A stretch of 64,000 bases of DNA from Actinernus sp. WN-2022 (GCA_030867875.1 JAOWCC010000577.1:152946344-153010343); one strand, 5' to 3'; positions 28,352-42,000 are shown, counted from the stretch's first letter. Translations and numbers: made by a program. The notes: generated by a model from the letters alone, not told the origin.

Positions 28352-28921
28352 AATGTCTCTATCAATTCCAAGCCCGCCCATCCCCCCTCCCCCCCCCCCC
28401 CCCCCCCCGGGCAAGATGGGGCATTTGACAACCTATCTGTCCCTGGGGTGGGGCATTTGTTTTGCGTCAGGCCGGGCCCGGGGCATTTGTCCAAAAAATA
28501 TCCCACCCCTCCCCTGTGTTTGATTTTGTTTTGCTCCTGACTGATCAACACGTGCTTGCTTCATCGATCAACATGGCGGCGGAAAAGTCATCCGTGAACA
28601 TGACGTTAGGAATTTCCCAGTTTCGGGGTGAAGTGTGCGGTTTGTTGGGAACTGGCTAGTGAATGTGGGATTTGGGGGCACTTACGAAAGTATTTCAAGG
28701 TGAGTACTGCATTACTTTAATAAAGAAAAGCGGTGAAATGTGGCTTTGAAACGGCGAAGAAATTTGGCGCGTTTGCTATACTTGCCCCGGGGTGGGGCAT
28801 TTGCATAACTTAGCTGGCCCCACGGTGGGGCATTTGCAACGTTCTGATTCCAAAATGACAAAATCCCCACAAATGCCCGGGGGGGGGGGGATGGGCGGGC
28901 TTGGAATTGATAGAGACATAA
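28352..28921. mobile_element. MITE with poly-C/poly-G subterminal tracts
   Basis: ATGTCTCTATCAATTCCAAG at the left and CTTGGAATTGATAGAGACAT at the right are exact inverse repeats followed by CCCGCCCATCCCCC. The interior holds repeated GGGGCATTTG units. Confidence 0.88.
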
Positions 28922-30137
28922 CCATATCCTGTTTGAGCTGCTATGGTTTTTTGGGCAGCAGGAACTTTTTAAATAGGATTTTTCGTACAGTATTTCAAGC
29001 GCATGGTCACAACACTGATCTAACTACCGGATTTGTTGTACTTTACAATTTGTCAAAATCAAGACTGTTCAAAATTCTGATAACATAAATATTTAGGCAA
29101 ATGTGATCCAACTTTTACCATGACATATTCACTATATGTGTTCACTCCTGTAAAAAAATCATGACATTCCATGAAAGATTTAGTCTTCAGTAAGGCGAAG
29201 AAGCTAAGATATTTCAGCTTTTAGGACAGCAAAATTGTCAAAATAATGTGCGTTAAAAATTTTGCAAACATAAATAATGGCCAAATGTCGTGAAACTATT
29301 ACCATTACATACTCAGTATGTCAGGTATGTGTGTTATACAAAGCGGTCGAGGAAGATTAATGATTTTCCAAAGCTCGTAGCTAGTAGATTCATAAACATC
29401 GCGATATCGATAGCGCTTCCTGTCAGATTTTCCCGGTACACGTCTGAGGACAACATGTTTCTATAAGTTGGAAGCTGTAGAACATATTCTGCAGTGCATG
29501 AAAGAGCCGTGATTCTGACGATCTGTAGAAGTTGTAGAAGACTACATAATTTCTCCTCTCTCGATTCTCGACCTGGTCGTCGCCTTATAGATGCAGCTGT
29601 GGTAGCAAAGGTCCTTCCGGGAAACGAAGCATAATAATGCCTTCTCTGTTCGGGAAATAATTCAGAAATGTCGAAAGTTTCGCACGCTTTCTCACCATAT
29701 CAAGTCCGTTTGTATCGTCCTCCATTTGGCTTCACCAGGAGGGCTTCACCTTCATGCAGGGATTGCAGGCTGCACTAGACATTCCATGCATACCTCAGTT
29801 GTCTAAAATGAAACCTTCGCTCTGATTGGTCGAAATGAAACAATGACCAGAACACGGTTATCAGACGGGAGGTGGGAGGAAGTGAGCGGACAACCTCGAC
29901 CGTCTGAAAATCAGGCTACGATAATACTTGCACTCACTCGAATAAGTTGATTGAGGGTGGAAATTGTGTATTGATATCTCTTCTACAAAAGCCAGTGGAA
30001 ACCTAAACTTTAGAAAAGATAGTTTTTCATAAAATCAGTAAAATCATAACCTACCTCGTGCGTTTGAGCACATTTTCTCTATTGTTTGGCTTACTATTCA
30101 TTGCGTAGCTTTTCAATTTAGCGCCGCTTGCTCTGAG

Positions 30138-30350
30138 AAATGGCCATGCTCGGACTAAATTAACGGCCGTCCCTTCATGTTGGACGACACACGAATTGCT
30201 ACCAAATTGTATTCTATTGTATTGTATTGTGTTGCGTTCTATTGTTGTATTGAATTGTATTGTTGTATTCTATTGTATTTTTGGCAAAAATTCGTGTCGT
30301 CCTACATAAAGGGATTGCCAAATTAACGCCACGCTCGGAAATGAACTGAC
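30138..30350. mobile_element. MITE with ATTGT-type microsatellite core
   Basis: CCCTTCATGTTGGACGACAC and GTGTCGTCCTACATAAAGGG are inverted. The core, 30207-30282, is an ATTGT/ATTGTATTC-type repeat. Confidence 0.75.
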
Positions 30351-32679
30351 CTAACCCCAATAACTGCACATGCGAGTTAAAAGCCGTATCTCCAAGCTGC
30401 CATGTAATATTCTGTTTACTAGTCATACATTACATGCAGAAGCCTTATTATTCATCAATGTCGCACGTAAAAGACGGTATTTTATGGCTTCGGTGAATAC
30501 TGAAAAACCGCGTTATGTTGTTTGTTTATTATGACGCCATTTTTAGATCGATAGTGATCGACGCGACACAACTTCTGGGTTCCTGCCCACGCATAAAATA
30601 CTCGGCCCACGCAAACTCCAAAGTCCTGATTAATCTCGTACCCAGATCCCACCCCATGTTTTCCTATTTCGGGTGATCGGAGGGGATGAACTTTATTTAT
30701 GCGTGTAGAATAATTTCTTTTTGTGACTGTTAAATATTAAATAAAATGTCAGAAACCTTGCGAGCCAGATGGTGTTACCCACCCCCGCTATACTTGCAGA
30801 AGGGTGATTTTTAGTCTACCCAGGGGGTCCCCCTCCCACGAACCAACTTTAGCACCCATCGTGACAACTGGCGGTCACGAAGTTCATGGTGCAACAGAAA
30901 GTGAAGGAATGGAAGACTGGTTAAACATCAGAATCTCCAAAGAAATTCATTTGGGATAAATACAGGAATATACCATGAATAGAAGTTTCTGGATGATGGA
31001 ATGACAAAACGGGAATTGTGTATTCTTTCCAGCCGTATACATAGCCACATAAACTACTTTGATATCGAGAATTTTTATCCGGATCATTTCGTGCCTGGTG
31101 TGGTTTCAAAGCAAAAAGCCGGCTTGTTTGAGGTAAGTAAATACTGCTTAAACCTGACTTAAATCGTCGTTGTGCTTTTATTACTTTTCTGTGCTCTTAT
31201 GAAGGCAATCTTAGAAAGCGTAAATGCGGAAGTTCGCGGTCTTCAGACAGCGATCGAACTCCCAAACTGTCATAATTTTGAACGTATTAACTTACATCTT
31301 CGATTCGAGGGCGGTCGGCTTCAAATGTTTCCTAAAGAATGCGCAGTTCGAATAACAAGCTTCAAATGCAAGAAGTTCTACATTGTAGGATGATATCTAT
31401 AAATTTTAACCCCCTGAGTAGTTTATACGGAATAATTTTGCATGGGCTTCACAGGCAACCAGGTTTGGTAATTGAATACATGTATGTATATTTTATAGCA
31501 CAGCTTACGAAATTTGTAGGCTTCAGATCTTAACTAAACTAATCGAAACAGTGCATTATACATGTATATCTCTCCCAATCGCCTAAGTGAATTTCAAAGC
31601 TGCCGAATTAGTACATTTATTAACCGCCATCAGCTCTATATAATATTGAAATAGCAGCATTACTCGATCATTAAGACGCACAATCGTGTCCCGTTGTTAG
31701 TTTAGTATATTAAGACAAACAAATGTATAAGCGATCGAAGGTCTAAATTGTGGAATTCAGGTGAGCTTTGCCTAAATCTACATTCTAATAAACTTTTAGA
31801 AATTGTTGTTTATCATTACTAACTATTTTGTAGAATATCACACAAGTTGTTTTTAGAGAAGTCATTATTTTTTGTGCGTGCACTAATTATGCACGCATCA
31901 GAGCGTATAAATGGTAATTATTGTAATTACTGCTTTAGTTTCGATGTAAAAATTAAGAAATAATCTGAAAATATGCAAGTCGTAATGAAAGACTTCTAAA
32001 ATGTGGCTATACGAACCTCTGTGAAATTTAATATATATAATTCCCATATTTTTTTAATGTTATTTAAATTGCTCCCTAGGAAGGGTATATATATAAGCAA
32101 CTTTTTATTTTAAGATTTTGTCATTTTGTGATAATTATGACACATTCAGTAATAATTACTTATATAACTTTTATGAAATGAAATAGCTAAACTGAGTGCA
32201 TAGGGCTCAGGGTTATTGGGATTATAAGCCAGGGCCCGTGTGTTATATAAACTTAACCACTAGGGTAGTGCTAAATTTGTAATTTATTGTAATCAATACA
32301 GTTTACCCTTGGGTTAGCAATAATATTTAACCCCGGGTAGCACTTTAGTACCCTTGTTTCAAAAAACCGGTCCCTGGGTGGCCATAGAGACACAACATTT
32401 GTGTAATGATATCAGCACAACTTTAATAAACCCATGTCCTCTCACTGCTGACTGCATGCCGGTGAGTGTTTGATTCCCAAATATATGAGTGTTCTGTTTG
32501 TTATCATTTTATGTGTAGATTACACATTCAGTTCTCTGCTCCCATTTTATCTTGAACTATAAACTGGCTTTACATTGATCGGCAAGACCAGAGTATAGGT
32601 TTCATTGAAGAAATAAATGTGTGTGATTAATAATTGTAGATAATAAATAACCTCATTAAGTAATAGTTTCATTCCAAGA
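30351..32679. other. Intergenic, no gene recognised
   Basis: AT-rich sequence. Short frames occur at 30921-31109 and 31172-31393, but none shows a domain, a splice context or repeated structure that I can support as coding. Confidence 0.4.
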
Positions 32680-32860
32680 ACCGAAGGTTCGAGGTATGAA
32701 ACTGACTTATATCACATTTGGCAATTAAGGTTTAAAACTGAGTTATAAACCTCCCTGTAACAGTTATACATGTAAACCTCCCTTTAACAGTCTATCGTTG
32801 AACAGGTTTATACCAGAGTTTTAACCCTATGAAGAACAAAGAAAACTGTGTCAAGTGTGA
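32680..32860 (+). repeat. Diverged copy of the 4.0/43.3-kb MITE family
   Basis: It shares CCGAAGGTTCGAGGTATGAA, TATATCACATTTGG, AACTGAGTTATAAACCTCCC and GTGTCAAGTGTGATATAA with the 43.3-kb copy. Confidence 0.75.
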
Positions 32861-33789
32861 TATAATGGATTATAAAATTACCCACCCTAAGGAAACAATA
32901 ATTTATTGCCAGCACTAGTTCAACTTTGTCAGAGCTTTTTTGCTCTGACAAAGGGCTAGCGCTCGAGACATCAGCTGCTACTCGCTTTCCACGGTGGTTC
33001 GCATACCTCAATCGACTTTAGTTGATTATATACCAGTGTTCAACTTTCAAAAAAAAAAATTTCTGACGTTTGAGCAACGCAGGAGCGATATAGTCATAAA
33101 TGGATATTCTGCCGGCACGGTAAAGAGGTTTGGGGAAGAGACGATGGCATTATGGGTAATGCTTCGAGCGGGAAAAGTAGTCATTCTAGGCCAGTCAGCT
33201 CCACGTTTGTTTCAAATTTATTTTATATATATATCTTATTGATTATAGCACGGTTACTTTGTATTGACTTAGTAAGTCGATTGTTAGTTCTCTAGCCCTC
33301 GGAGAATTCGGGTTGCTGCATTGGGTCGAGGAGTATGCACGTTTCCGCATTTCCCCACGTTTTTTGGCCACAACCCCAGGGTGGTTTTTTCGTGGTTTAA
33401 GCGGTTTTTCGTATCTGGCAGTTTCCCATTAGTTAGGAATACAATTTATTAATATTAGTTAATTGTATTGTAGTACGTCGGAGTTGTCTGGCGACTATCC
33501 CACAATAAACTATACTTATGAAGTCTCTTGTCAGTGTAGTCAGAATGCATGATATTGCAGCTAGGTTTGTTCAATAGTTTAAAATGCAATATTTGATATA
33601 TGATTTTATATTTAGCCACTTTTTTTTGCTTTAATCCTAATACAATGATTAATTATGTTATGATTTTAGCCTGCATAAGCCTCGTTCAGCCTCGCTTCCA
33701 TGCTATATGACATTGCTAGGGCCTGAGTATGAGCATTCTGGCTGGCTAAATTCTTCTGCTTCTGTTTTCCTTCTGCTTATGCTTCCGTC

Positions 33790-34189
33790 TAATAGAGTAC
33801 CGAAGTGTGACGTCACAAATTTGCAAAATTTAGATGTAGAATGTTTGGACCACTGATTCAGAAAGAGCAATATAAAAGAACATTACATACCAAAAATGAG
33901 GTGTATACGATGAAAAGCAGCTGAGATATGGGCATTGGAATATATACTTTTCTTTAACAAATCACTGTATTTTTGTACTGGCTCATAAACTTAGGAACCA
34001 GGACAAAAATACATAGTTTTGTTAAAGAATATTATATATTCCAATGCCCATATCTCGGCCGCTTTTCATCTTATTCACCTCATTTTTGCTATGTAATGTT
34101 CTTTTATCGTGTTCTTTCTGCAACTGTGGTCAAATGTTGTTAAAGGGAAAATTTATTATTTATGACGTCATCACTTCGGTACTCTATTA
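33790..34189. mobile_element. 400-bp snap-back MITE
   Basis: TAATAGAGTACCGAAGTG and its exact complement bound the element, and nearly the whole length folds into two arms of about 180 bp (for example TATGGGCATTGGAATATATA versus TATATTCCAATGCCCATA). Confidence 0.88.
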
Positions 34190-34637
34190 ACTTCCGCTAC
34201 TTTAAATACAAGGTAAGAGAGAGAGGCTTGCTTTAACAAATATTTTTTGTGTGTGTGAATGAAAAATCACCATTTGCTTTGGACTTTGGTTGCACAACTT
34301 CGATCAACCGTGAAATTCTTGCAAAATCCGGATTTTATTTCATGTAGTTGTTCGTAAAACGAAAGGAGAAAGCTAAAACCCTCTATCTGAATTATCTAAG
34401 ACCAAGAGAACGATAACATAACAACTGGCTTTATTATTTCGTGAATTCTTTTCCGCGAAATAGAATAAATTTAATTTACCCCGGCGCCTCAAATACTGAA
34501 ACCTTTGTGCGTGACAATTTGAGTACAAGCACAAGTCATAACCAGAAGTCTCGATAATTAATGGGATAATCTATTTTTAGAACGGCTCTCAAACTTATTT
34601 TGTGGGGATAAATCAATGGCAGCCATGTTTCTTTCAA

Positions 34638-34793
34638 GTAATAGCATGGCATGAAGGAAATTAGTGATTAAATTTCCCCGAGAGCCGAGGGAGGATTTGT
34701 GCGGAGTCGGGAGGCGGAGGGACTTTTACAGATCCTCCCGAGGCTCGAGGGAAAATTTAATAACTAATTTTCCGAAATGTCATGCTACCACTT
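34638..34793. mobile_element. Short snap-back MITE with CGAGGGA core
   Basis: GTAATAGCATGGCATGAAGG and its near complement bound it. The AAATTTCCCCGAGAGCC and GGCTCGAGGGAAAATTT arms pair. Confidence 0.75.
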
Positions 34794-35220
34794 TGTAATA
34801 CTATCATCACCGAGGACGGCAAATCTATGAGAAGTTTAGTTTTCTCTGCCTAAACTAAAGACGTCGCAGTTAGTTGCTTTCGAAAACGTTTTGTTATTAT
34901 GTTTGATCATAGAGCGCCATGGATTGAATGACCCTGGCTTCCCTTAGGGACAAGCTCGTTTTTTTTAGAAGAATAACATTAAAATACAATGTAATTATGT
35001 GGTTGACTAAATATTCAAAGCATGGAGTTTAATTACGTTACATTTATGGTTTTAAGTATCCCACATGGAAGAGGTTTGAGAAATGAAATAAAATAGGTAG
35101 GGTACGTTACGCCATTGTTCCCTGATCTGTGTGCGTGCCCTTCTTATTTTCCCGCTTGCATGTCAATGAGCGAAAATTAGAAAAAGTATGCATACTGACG
35201 AGGGAATTTAGAGATTAAAT

Positions 35221-36611
35221 GCCACATGTGACTGAAGATGAAATACACTTTCATTTGAAATCCTCTTAGTAATAACCAAAGGGAAGAATTATTAGCTGAA
35301 TATTAGTAGTCTTTAGGAGTGGCCGGTAGCGCGGTGACTTTCATTCTCTGCTCCCCTAGGATATATGTAATTTAATATTTTTGTTTTTCTCGTAGTTGAC
35401 CTTTAAATTTAAACACTACTTATTCATGTAACACACGTTTACAATTTAGTCTGCTGTTCTGTTATACTGCAGGTTCCGAGTACTAATAGATGATTGTCTC
35501 AAATGTATGTTTATATTTGTACCATATTATAAGTTGTATCCTGTCCATCCTGTGATGGAGCTATGTCAATTTGTGTGCCTCTGTGTAACTTTATCTGCTG
35601 TTCTTGCTAAACATGATGAGCTATTACGAGACCATATTGGTATTTGTTCGATTGAAGATTATTAACTGAAGTGCCTGTTGGATCTCTAATTAAAAGCTTT
35701 ACACTCATTCCCAAAACTTATATTAAAGAAGTATAAAGGGAATTGTTGGAAGCCTTTTATTTCTCGAACCAAAACCTCGGCCGTGAGAGGTTTTTTGTTT
35801 GTTTACCTTGAGAGTTGAATATTGCTTGGGTGATCTTAAATTATTCTGTGCTGGCGAGAGACAGTGTTGCTCTAGCTCACAGTTCAGGAGTTCAGATGTC
35901 TTCAGACTTCGATAGAGGATAGTAACTTTTTATTTTAGTGTTGGCCTACCGATCACGCTGTTTGCGCTGGTATGTATTATGACCGAGAGTAAAATGAAAT
36001 GCGATGAAATGTGGCATAAAACCTACGAAACGTACCTTAAAGTCAAACAAGACACTGTTCAGTTTCACTTTCCCTCTCAGCTTTGCTCTTGAGTTGAAGT
36101 TGAGTTTGGCTTTGTTAAAGACTTCTTATTCAGTTGTATGCTATTGTGCAGTATATTTGAGTATACCAATCCACAGAGATTCAAATAACAAAGCTGTGGC
36201 GGAAGAGAAGCTTAAACGAGAAATATTAGCTTTCATCTTGCAGCCCTTTCAGGTCGTCGTCTCGTATATAAATTCACTGGCCATCTGGGTAAAAAACGCG
36301 ATCCCTCGGCTCCGACAAGAGCGCCAGTTGAAATATCCTGAGCCTGTTGGAAGGCTTTCGCACGAGTGAAGTTAAATAAAACATTAAACTGCTTACATTT
36401 GAGAGATGGGACTCCAAATTAGAGAGAAATTTCCTCGCGGGACCACCATCTTGATTTTACTGTATTAAATTTTGTAAATAAATTAACCTGGCGAGTGTTA
36501 CGTGACCAGTACAGTGCAATCTGATTGGTGGTGAAGAAATTTTGCTGCATGAAACAAAAACAAAAATAACGCCCTGCAGATTAAGACTCGGTGCACAGGC
36601 AACCCGAGTAA
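35221..36611 (+). mobile_element. Repeat family A/B/C, copy B
   Basis: Collinear with copy C from GCCACATGTGACTGAAGATG to the AACCCGAGTAAC end, but more diverged and missing parts. It retains the open stretch translating CAVYLSIPIHRDSNNKAVA, also open in copy A but broken in copy C. Confidence 0.8.
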
Positions 36612-37375
36612 CAAAGAAAACCGAGAGGATCATGGTATTATTCAATATTAACACAAAATTAGTACAGAACAAAGGCTTTCATGACTTGGACCAGTCAGAG
36701 TTGGTGGTTCAATTAGGTACAATACGCTTGGCTATCGATTCAGCGAGAATCGTTTTCTCTAAATAGACTGGTGGGCCACGACCTAGGATAACAGATCGAG
36801 ACTTCTGGTTATGGATTCTGGTATAAGCACATATCGAAAGTGGGCTATTCAGATCGAGATATTAAACTTTCTTTGGTGGGGAGGGGGTGAAGGGGAAAAT
36901 TTAGATATTCTGTAAATATTTCATTTATAACGTTTAAATGTTCTGTCGAAACGCGTTTTCGCATTTTCTGTTAAATGTGTTGTTCTGGAACTGATCATTG
37001 TCAGTTCTAGCAATAACAACTTATTCAACAGAAAATACGAAGTCATGATCAATACAAGGACATCAACTGGTATGTTTGTTCGATAGAAGAACAGATCTAC
37101 ACTGTCAAATAGATCGGTTTTCCGATTTAGCGTATTTCTCTGCAAATTTGTTTTTTTTTTAAATAGGAAAATATAATTTTTTAATGTCTAAAATCTATGT
37201 AAAATGGCTTGAAGGTTTTTGACGTTTTAATTTGATTCAACTCTTCGTGGCTCCATACAGAATCTGGGCTGTCCACAGGCAGCCCAAGGTCAAGTTACGA
37301 AAATATAACTTTATAATAGTTTGTAACTCCGTTTTCTAGCCAGAAATATTGTAAATTTTTTTTAATAAAAATGAC
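36612..37375. other. Non-coding stretch, nothing recognised
   Basis: AT-rich with short homopolymer runs. No exon or repeat boundary that I can support. Confidence 0.4.
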
Positions 37376-37541
37376 TTACCTTGCCACTGTGATGTCTTCT
37401 GTCATATTTCTCTCCTTGTTGGGTGGTTTTAAGCTGATTTTAGCCGGGTTTCTTTTTTCGAAAAAAAAAACGGCTAAAATCAGCTTAAAACCACCCAACA
37501 AGGAGAGAAATATGACAGAAGACATCACAGTGGCAAGGTAA
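37376..37541. repeat. Perfect 71-bp inverted repeat with 24-bp loop
   Basis: The arms 37376-37446 and 37471-37541 are exact reverse complements by my reading. Read on the minus strand, the left arm contains ATGACAGAAGACATCACAG (MTEDITVAR) running into AAG|GTAAGTC, a strong splice donor. The right arm carries the same ATG segment on the + strand with AAG|GTAATA. It could be a duplicated first exon, a snap-back element or a hairpin RNA source. Confidence 0.85.
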
Positions 37542-37769
37542 TATGGTAATGAGGACGTCAAATAGGAAATAATTTAATATACTAAAACCTACTGGTAGAG
37601 ATAAATCATCTTTTATCAGCATCTATGTTATATCTGAAGTTTATATGAGTGATTTTACCAAATATTTTGTCTATATCAGAAGTAAATTCCATTCACAAGG
37701 AGAATAAAATGACAGTAAATTCCCTGCATATTCTAAATAAACCTTTATAACTCATAGACGCAACACTCA

Positions 37770-37860
37770 AGTGAAGAAATATTGTACCAGTCAACTATTC
37801 TGTTGATGTAGAATCGATTTTAATGATAAAGTATTTGGGCTCATATGCACTTTAAACTCT
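37770..37860. repeat. Short interspersed repeat next to SINE-2-type sequence
   Basis: TTGATGTAGAATCGAT...TAATGATAAA...GCACTTTAAA recurs at about 45555-45618, where it directly abuts the truncated SINE-2 copy. Confidence 0.6.
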
Positions 37861-38873
37861 ATCTCGCTTTATGAAACGTGTCGGTGCTGAAGCCGATACT
37901 TCGTTTTGAAAAACATTACAATTGCTATGCTAATGTCAACCATGATTTCAAAAGGCTGCTTTGTGTCAGGAACCAATGGTCTCTGGTTGGCACATTAAGG
38001 ACAATGGATGACGTGCAGTAAGTATCGCTATATGGCGCTTTCTGAGATGGGGGCGGCCTTCACCTCCTCGGAACCTGGAATAGTACTGGCTATCCAAACA
38101 ATGCCTAACCATGAAACAGCACAAACCCTAACCCTAAAACAATGGAATTCTTTGTCAGTGCAATCCAAATGGGGTGCAATAAAATGCAAGGTTTTGAGAG
38201 GTGAAGGCCTCGTTCTGAGATGATGGTCCTTCACACATACCTTGATCAGCAGTAAATTAAAATGTATTCAAAAACTTCATTTACAACTTTACAGACAAAC
38301 TATGAAATACCGCTCTCTATTTCATAAAAATACTGAGCTCTGATTGGCCGAAATATATTATTTTAATTTAAAGGGTAATACATTTTACCAAACGATATAT
38401 ATATTTTTATAGGCGTCTTGCCGGCTCGACTGTACATGGGATTTTAAAAACATGTTGAGACCTGGGTCCAATATAATATAGTCTACCTACTAGACATAAT
38501 CTTGGCACCTCTAAAAGTTAGAGTACCAGTACTTTACTAAACAAAGGTCTGCTTTGTTTACATGTCCAAAGTTAGGGATGCCGTGGCAAATTTTGATAGG
38601 CACCGTGCCGAGATTTAGGGTGCCGTGCCGTCTTATTTTTACGCATGCAAATGGCGGTTTGATATATCTGGGTTTTGTTAATTTCCATTTTCAATCTCTT
38701 TAGTTACAGTAAAACTAAACCTTTGACGAGTCCTTACACGGCTTACCTCGAATGCTGTGCACTTCAATGTAAAAAATGGATCCATCCTGGGCAGTACATG
38801 GATAACATTTATGGCAGCTGATGTACTTCTAGCTTTACCTGAATTTCCACACGTCGTAGACCAAGATTCCAAC

Positions 38874-38934
38874 ATGGGACAAACGGCTTCTACCACGCAA
38901 GGGACTAAACAGGAGGACGACGACGATGACGGAG
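38874..38934 (+). CDS. ITPRID-like exon 1 (start)
   Basis: MGQTASTTQGTKQED then five Asp in all, donor GGAG|GTGAAT, leaving phase 1. Gly2 with Ser6 fits N-myristoylation. An acceptor-like TCAATCTCTTTAG at 38702 could make this the second transcript exon. Confidence 0.75.
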
Positions 38935-39031
38935 GTGAATTTCTATATATTGTATCGTCAAGGGCTAGCTATGCTAGCTCAGTGGTTAAGCTCCGATCTG
39001 TCGTGCGGGAGGTTGCGGGTTCAAACCCCGG

Positions 39032-39070
<39 letters not shown>

Positions 39071-42000
39071 GGTGCTGCCTTTACATAATCTAACAGTAAA
39101 CGGTTAGACCTTCACGTCTTCTTGGATAAGGACGTAAAATCGCAACACTGAGTCACCAGAGGACCATGTGGAAGATTACTGAGCTACATGTTAGCGGTAA
39201 ACGTGTTACCCCGGCCTCTATAAATAAACCGACTTTTTATTTGTATTACGGCTGCAGGGGATGGGAGAAAAACTAAGTTTGCCATTGTATGTAACATTGC
39301 AATTATAAAAGTAAAGGTGACAGGAGTTAATCTTATCTGACAGAGTTTAATTTATGCTGTTAAAGTTTTTGCACCGATTTGTATTAACGAAAGCCCTAAA
39401 TTTTACACCATCTATCTATAGATTTGAATACCTCTGTACCAGATGGACGGCGTTTCATACTTAGATATCAGTTTAATAAATATGCCTTTTATTACTATAG
39501 CTAAATGCCTCGGCATAGAATTTTTGGCTTTTAATGAATGATCCCCTTGAGATTAAAATGAAGACATGGCGACCTAACAAGAGAAGCTAGCGATGACATC
39601 ACATGAAAGCGAATATATAAAAAAACATACATATATGCGTGACAAATAATGAAGAGTTACTGTTAGGATATTGGTCGTCTTCAGTCTGTTCCTCATGTAA
39701 ATCAATAGACTACTCGTTTTTACAGAAAAATGTATGGAAAACTAAAAACACGATTGCACGCTTCCCATCACAGCTACATCCCTCAAATTTTGATCAGTTA
39801 ATCTTTTACCTGGTACCTTAAGTTTGTATCTGAAGAATGTTTCAGGAATTCGATTTTACGGATTTTATTTGGCATCAGATTCCCATACAAACACTATATT
39901 TCGCGGCATGTTTGCACCTCTTTCAAAATGTCGGAATTAACCGCGAACTGGTCTATTGATCATTAGATGACAAAGATGGCGAGGACGCTCACGACGCAGC
40001 GCCGCGAGTACAGTCACCATCACCCACTCATGACGAACACGTTCATATGAAGGCCAATCCACTCGTAATACCGCTGAGTAAAGAGGTTCTTCCTGACGAG
40101 ATAGGTACAAACTATGATATGAAATGAATTATTGACTTTGAGTTTGATGTTCTAGTCAAAATAAGCTTTCCCTGTTAGCAGAGAGAAAGAGAACTCTAGC
40201 GGTGTAGTTATGCTTTCTTTGTCGCGCATGCGTTTGGGTTACCTAGCAATCCTGTCATAATGCCCCACGTGAAAACCGACGTCAATCAACTAACGTGGGC
40301 TCAAATATAGTGTAAGTGACATCTTATGTTTGCCCATGGGCATCACGCATTTCCGGTAAAAACCTGTTTCAAAACCTGTTTTGTTCGTCCACGATTGTGG
40401 ACGGCTGTATACCAAAGCCGAAATATCGTCTTTCACCGGCAAAGGTGTCTTTCTTCTCTCTCGTGTTAGCAAGGAAGGGAACGCTGCTAATAGGGATTTA
40501 AGTAAATGATTTATTGGTAGTATAATTGTATATACATGTACGTAAAAAAACCACTCCGACTTAATTGGTCTTTGTCGTCTATGAATTACGTAAACGTACG
40601 TGTCAGGCATGAAAAAGTGAAATAAAATAACATAAAATTCTTTTTAAAGGAACTTAACCCTAAAATCAACCCAACGCCTATACAAAGATGTATTCGAAAG
40701 AAATACGTTCTGATACTTTATTTTCTGTGTTGCGCGTCTATGAAGAGAATATTAGTCTTCCGCTGAATAATCTATATCGTGTGGCGGCTCAATTTGCAAA
40801 TTTCCCCACATCGTACGTCACACATACCAAGGAAAAACAATCACACCTCCACCACAAAGAAAACACATTGGTCCACAATTAGAAGCCATTAGTCCAGCTT
40901 TTCAGTGTCGGGAACAGAATGGCCAAACTAATTTATTCCCCGTACCTGACGTCACAAATGACAAGACTTGAGCCGTCTGTACATAGCGGAGGCTGTGAGT
41001 AAGGTTTTCGGATTTTCTCTTCATAGACGCGCAACACAGCAAAATAATATAGCATAACCTATTTATTTAGAACACATGTTTGTATAGACATAGGGTTAAT
41101 TTTAGGGTTCAGTTCCCCTTTAAGCAAAATATCAAAATTAACCGAGAGTGTTTTGAAGACCATGGTATTCTGCGTTATTGTGCAATGTTTCGGGTGGATA
41201 CGTTGTATTTGCGTATACGATCAACTGAAATATATTAAATTCACTGATTTGAATGTAAATTTTCCCAAATTACGTTACCATAGCAACACTTAACAAATTC
41301 GTAAAGACACGGACACATGCTACATCATGTGTTCACTCGGTGTAACTTGTTTCGCGCAACGTTGCAGAAGTAGAACTCGACTCTACTTTTGTAAAATTAC
41401 CGGCAGTGCTGCAGCGTGAGTCTGTATCCCGAAAGCAGTTTCTCAAAATGTCATCTTACATTTAGTTGGTTAAGCGTGAAACGTTTTCCGTACTTTGATC
41501 TTGATTGTTGGCAAGGACTTGAAACCCAACCTTTCTCGGCCTTATCTCGCTATCATGATAACCGATAACGTCTTGGAATTGTTACCTTCAATAGCTAGCA
41601 AAGCTTGAGAGACCCCTGCCTCTTTAGTATAGCAGGCACCAGGTAATACCATAACTATGGAAGAGCCATAACCATGTTTAACACTACGACAAATATCTCA
41701 AGATACATCACCTGAAAGGCTCGCCATTACTTACTGTTTCCTACAAATTATTGCTTCATCCTTTTTAAACCAATAGGACATCGTGAACGTGATGAGATAC
41801 ACCATCTGGCTAAATATGCTGCTGCAGAGGAAGTGATGCGTCCAGTTGGCGAAAGAGTCGACCATATTCCCAGATACGTTAGGTAAGTATGTATTGTAGA
41901 CAGGTCATGCTTGCGCATGTCATTTAATGGAATAACTGAATCGCCGGCGGGAGCAGCCCTAAATGGTTTCTGTACAAAAGTTGAAAATAACCTCGACACA

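Larger units (their letters stand above)
27920..29905. repeat. 2-kb inverted duplication around a MITE
   Basis: The arms at about 27920-28345 and 29450-29905 are reverse complements with scattered differences (for example TCCGCTCACTTCCTCCCACC and GGTGGGAGGAAGTGAGCGGA). Between them are the 28352-28921 MITE and about 500 bp of AT-rich DNA. Confidence 0.8.

Noticed and set aside
38965..39040. tRNA gene
   Set aside because: Same reasoning: tRNA-like head of a SINE whose body recurs without the head at 45.6 kb.
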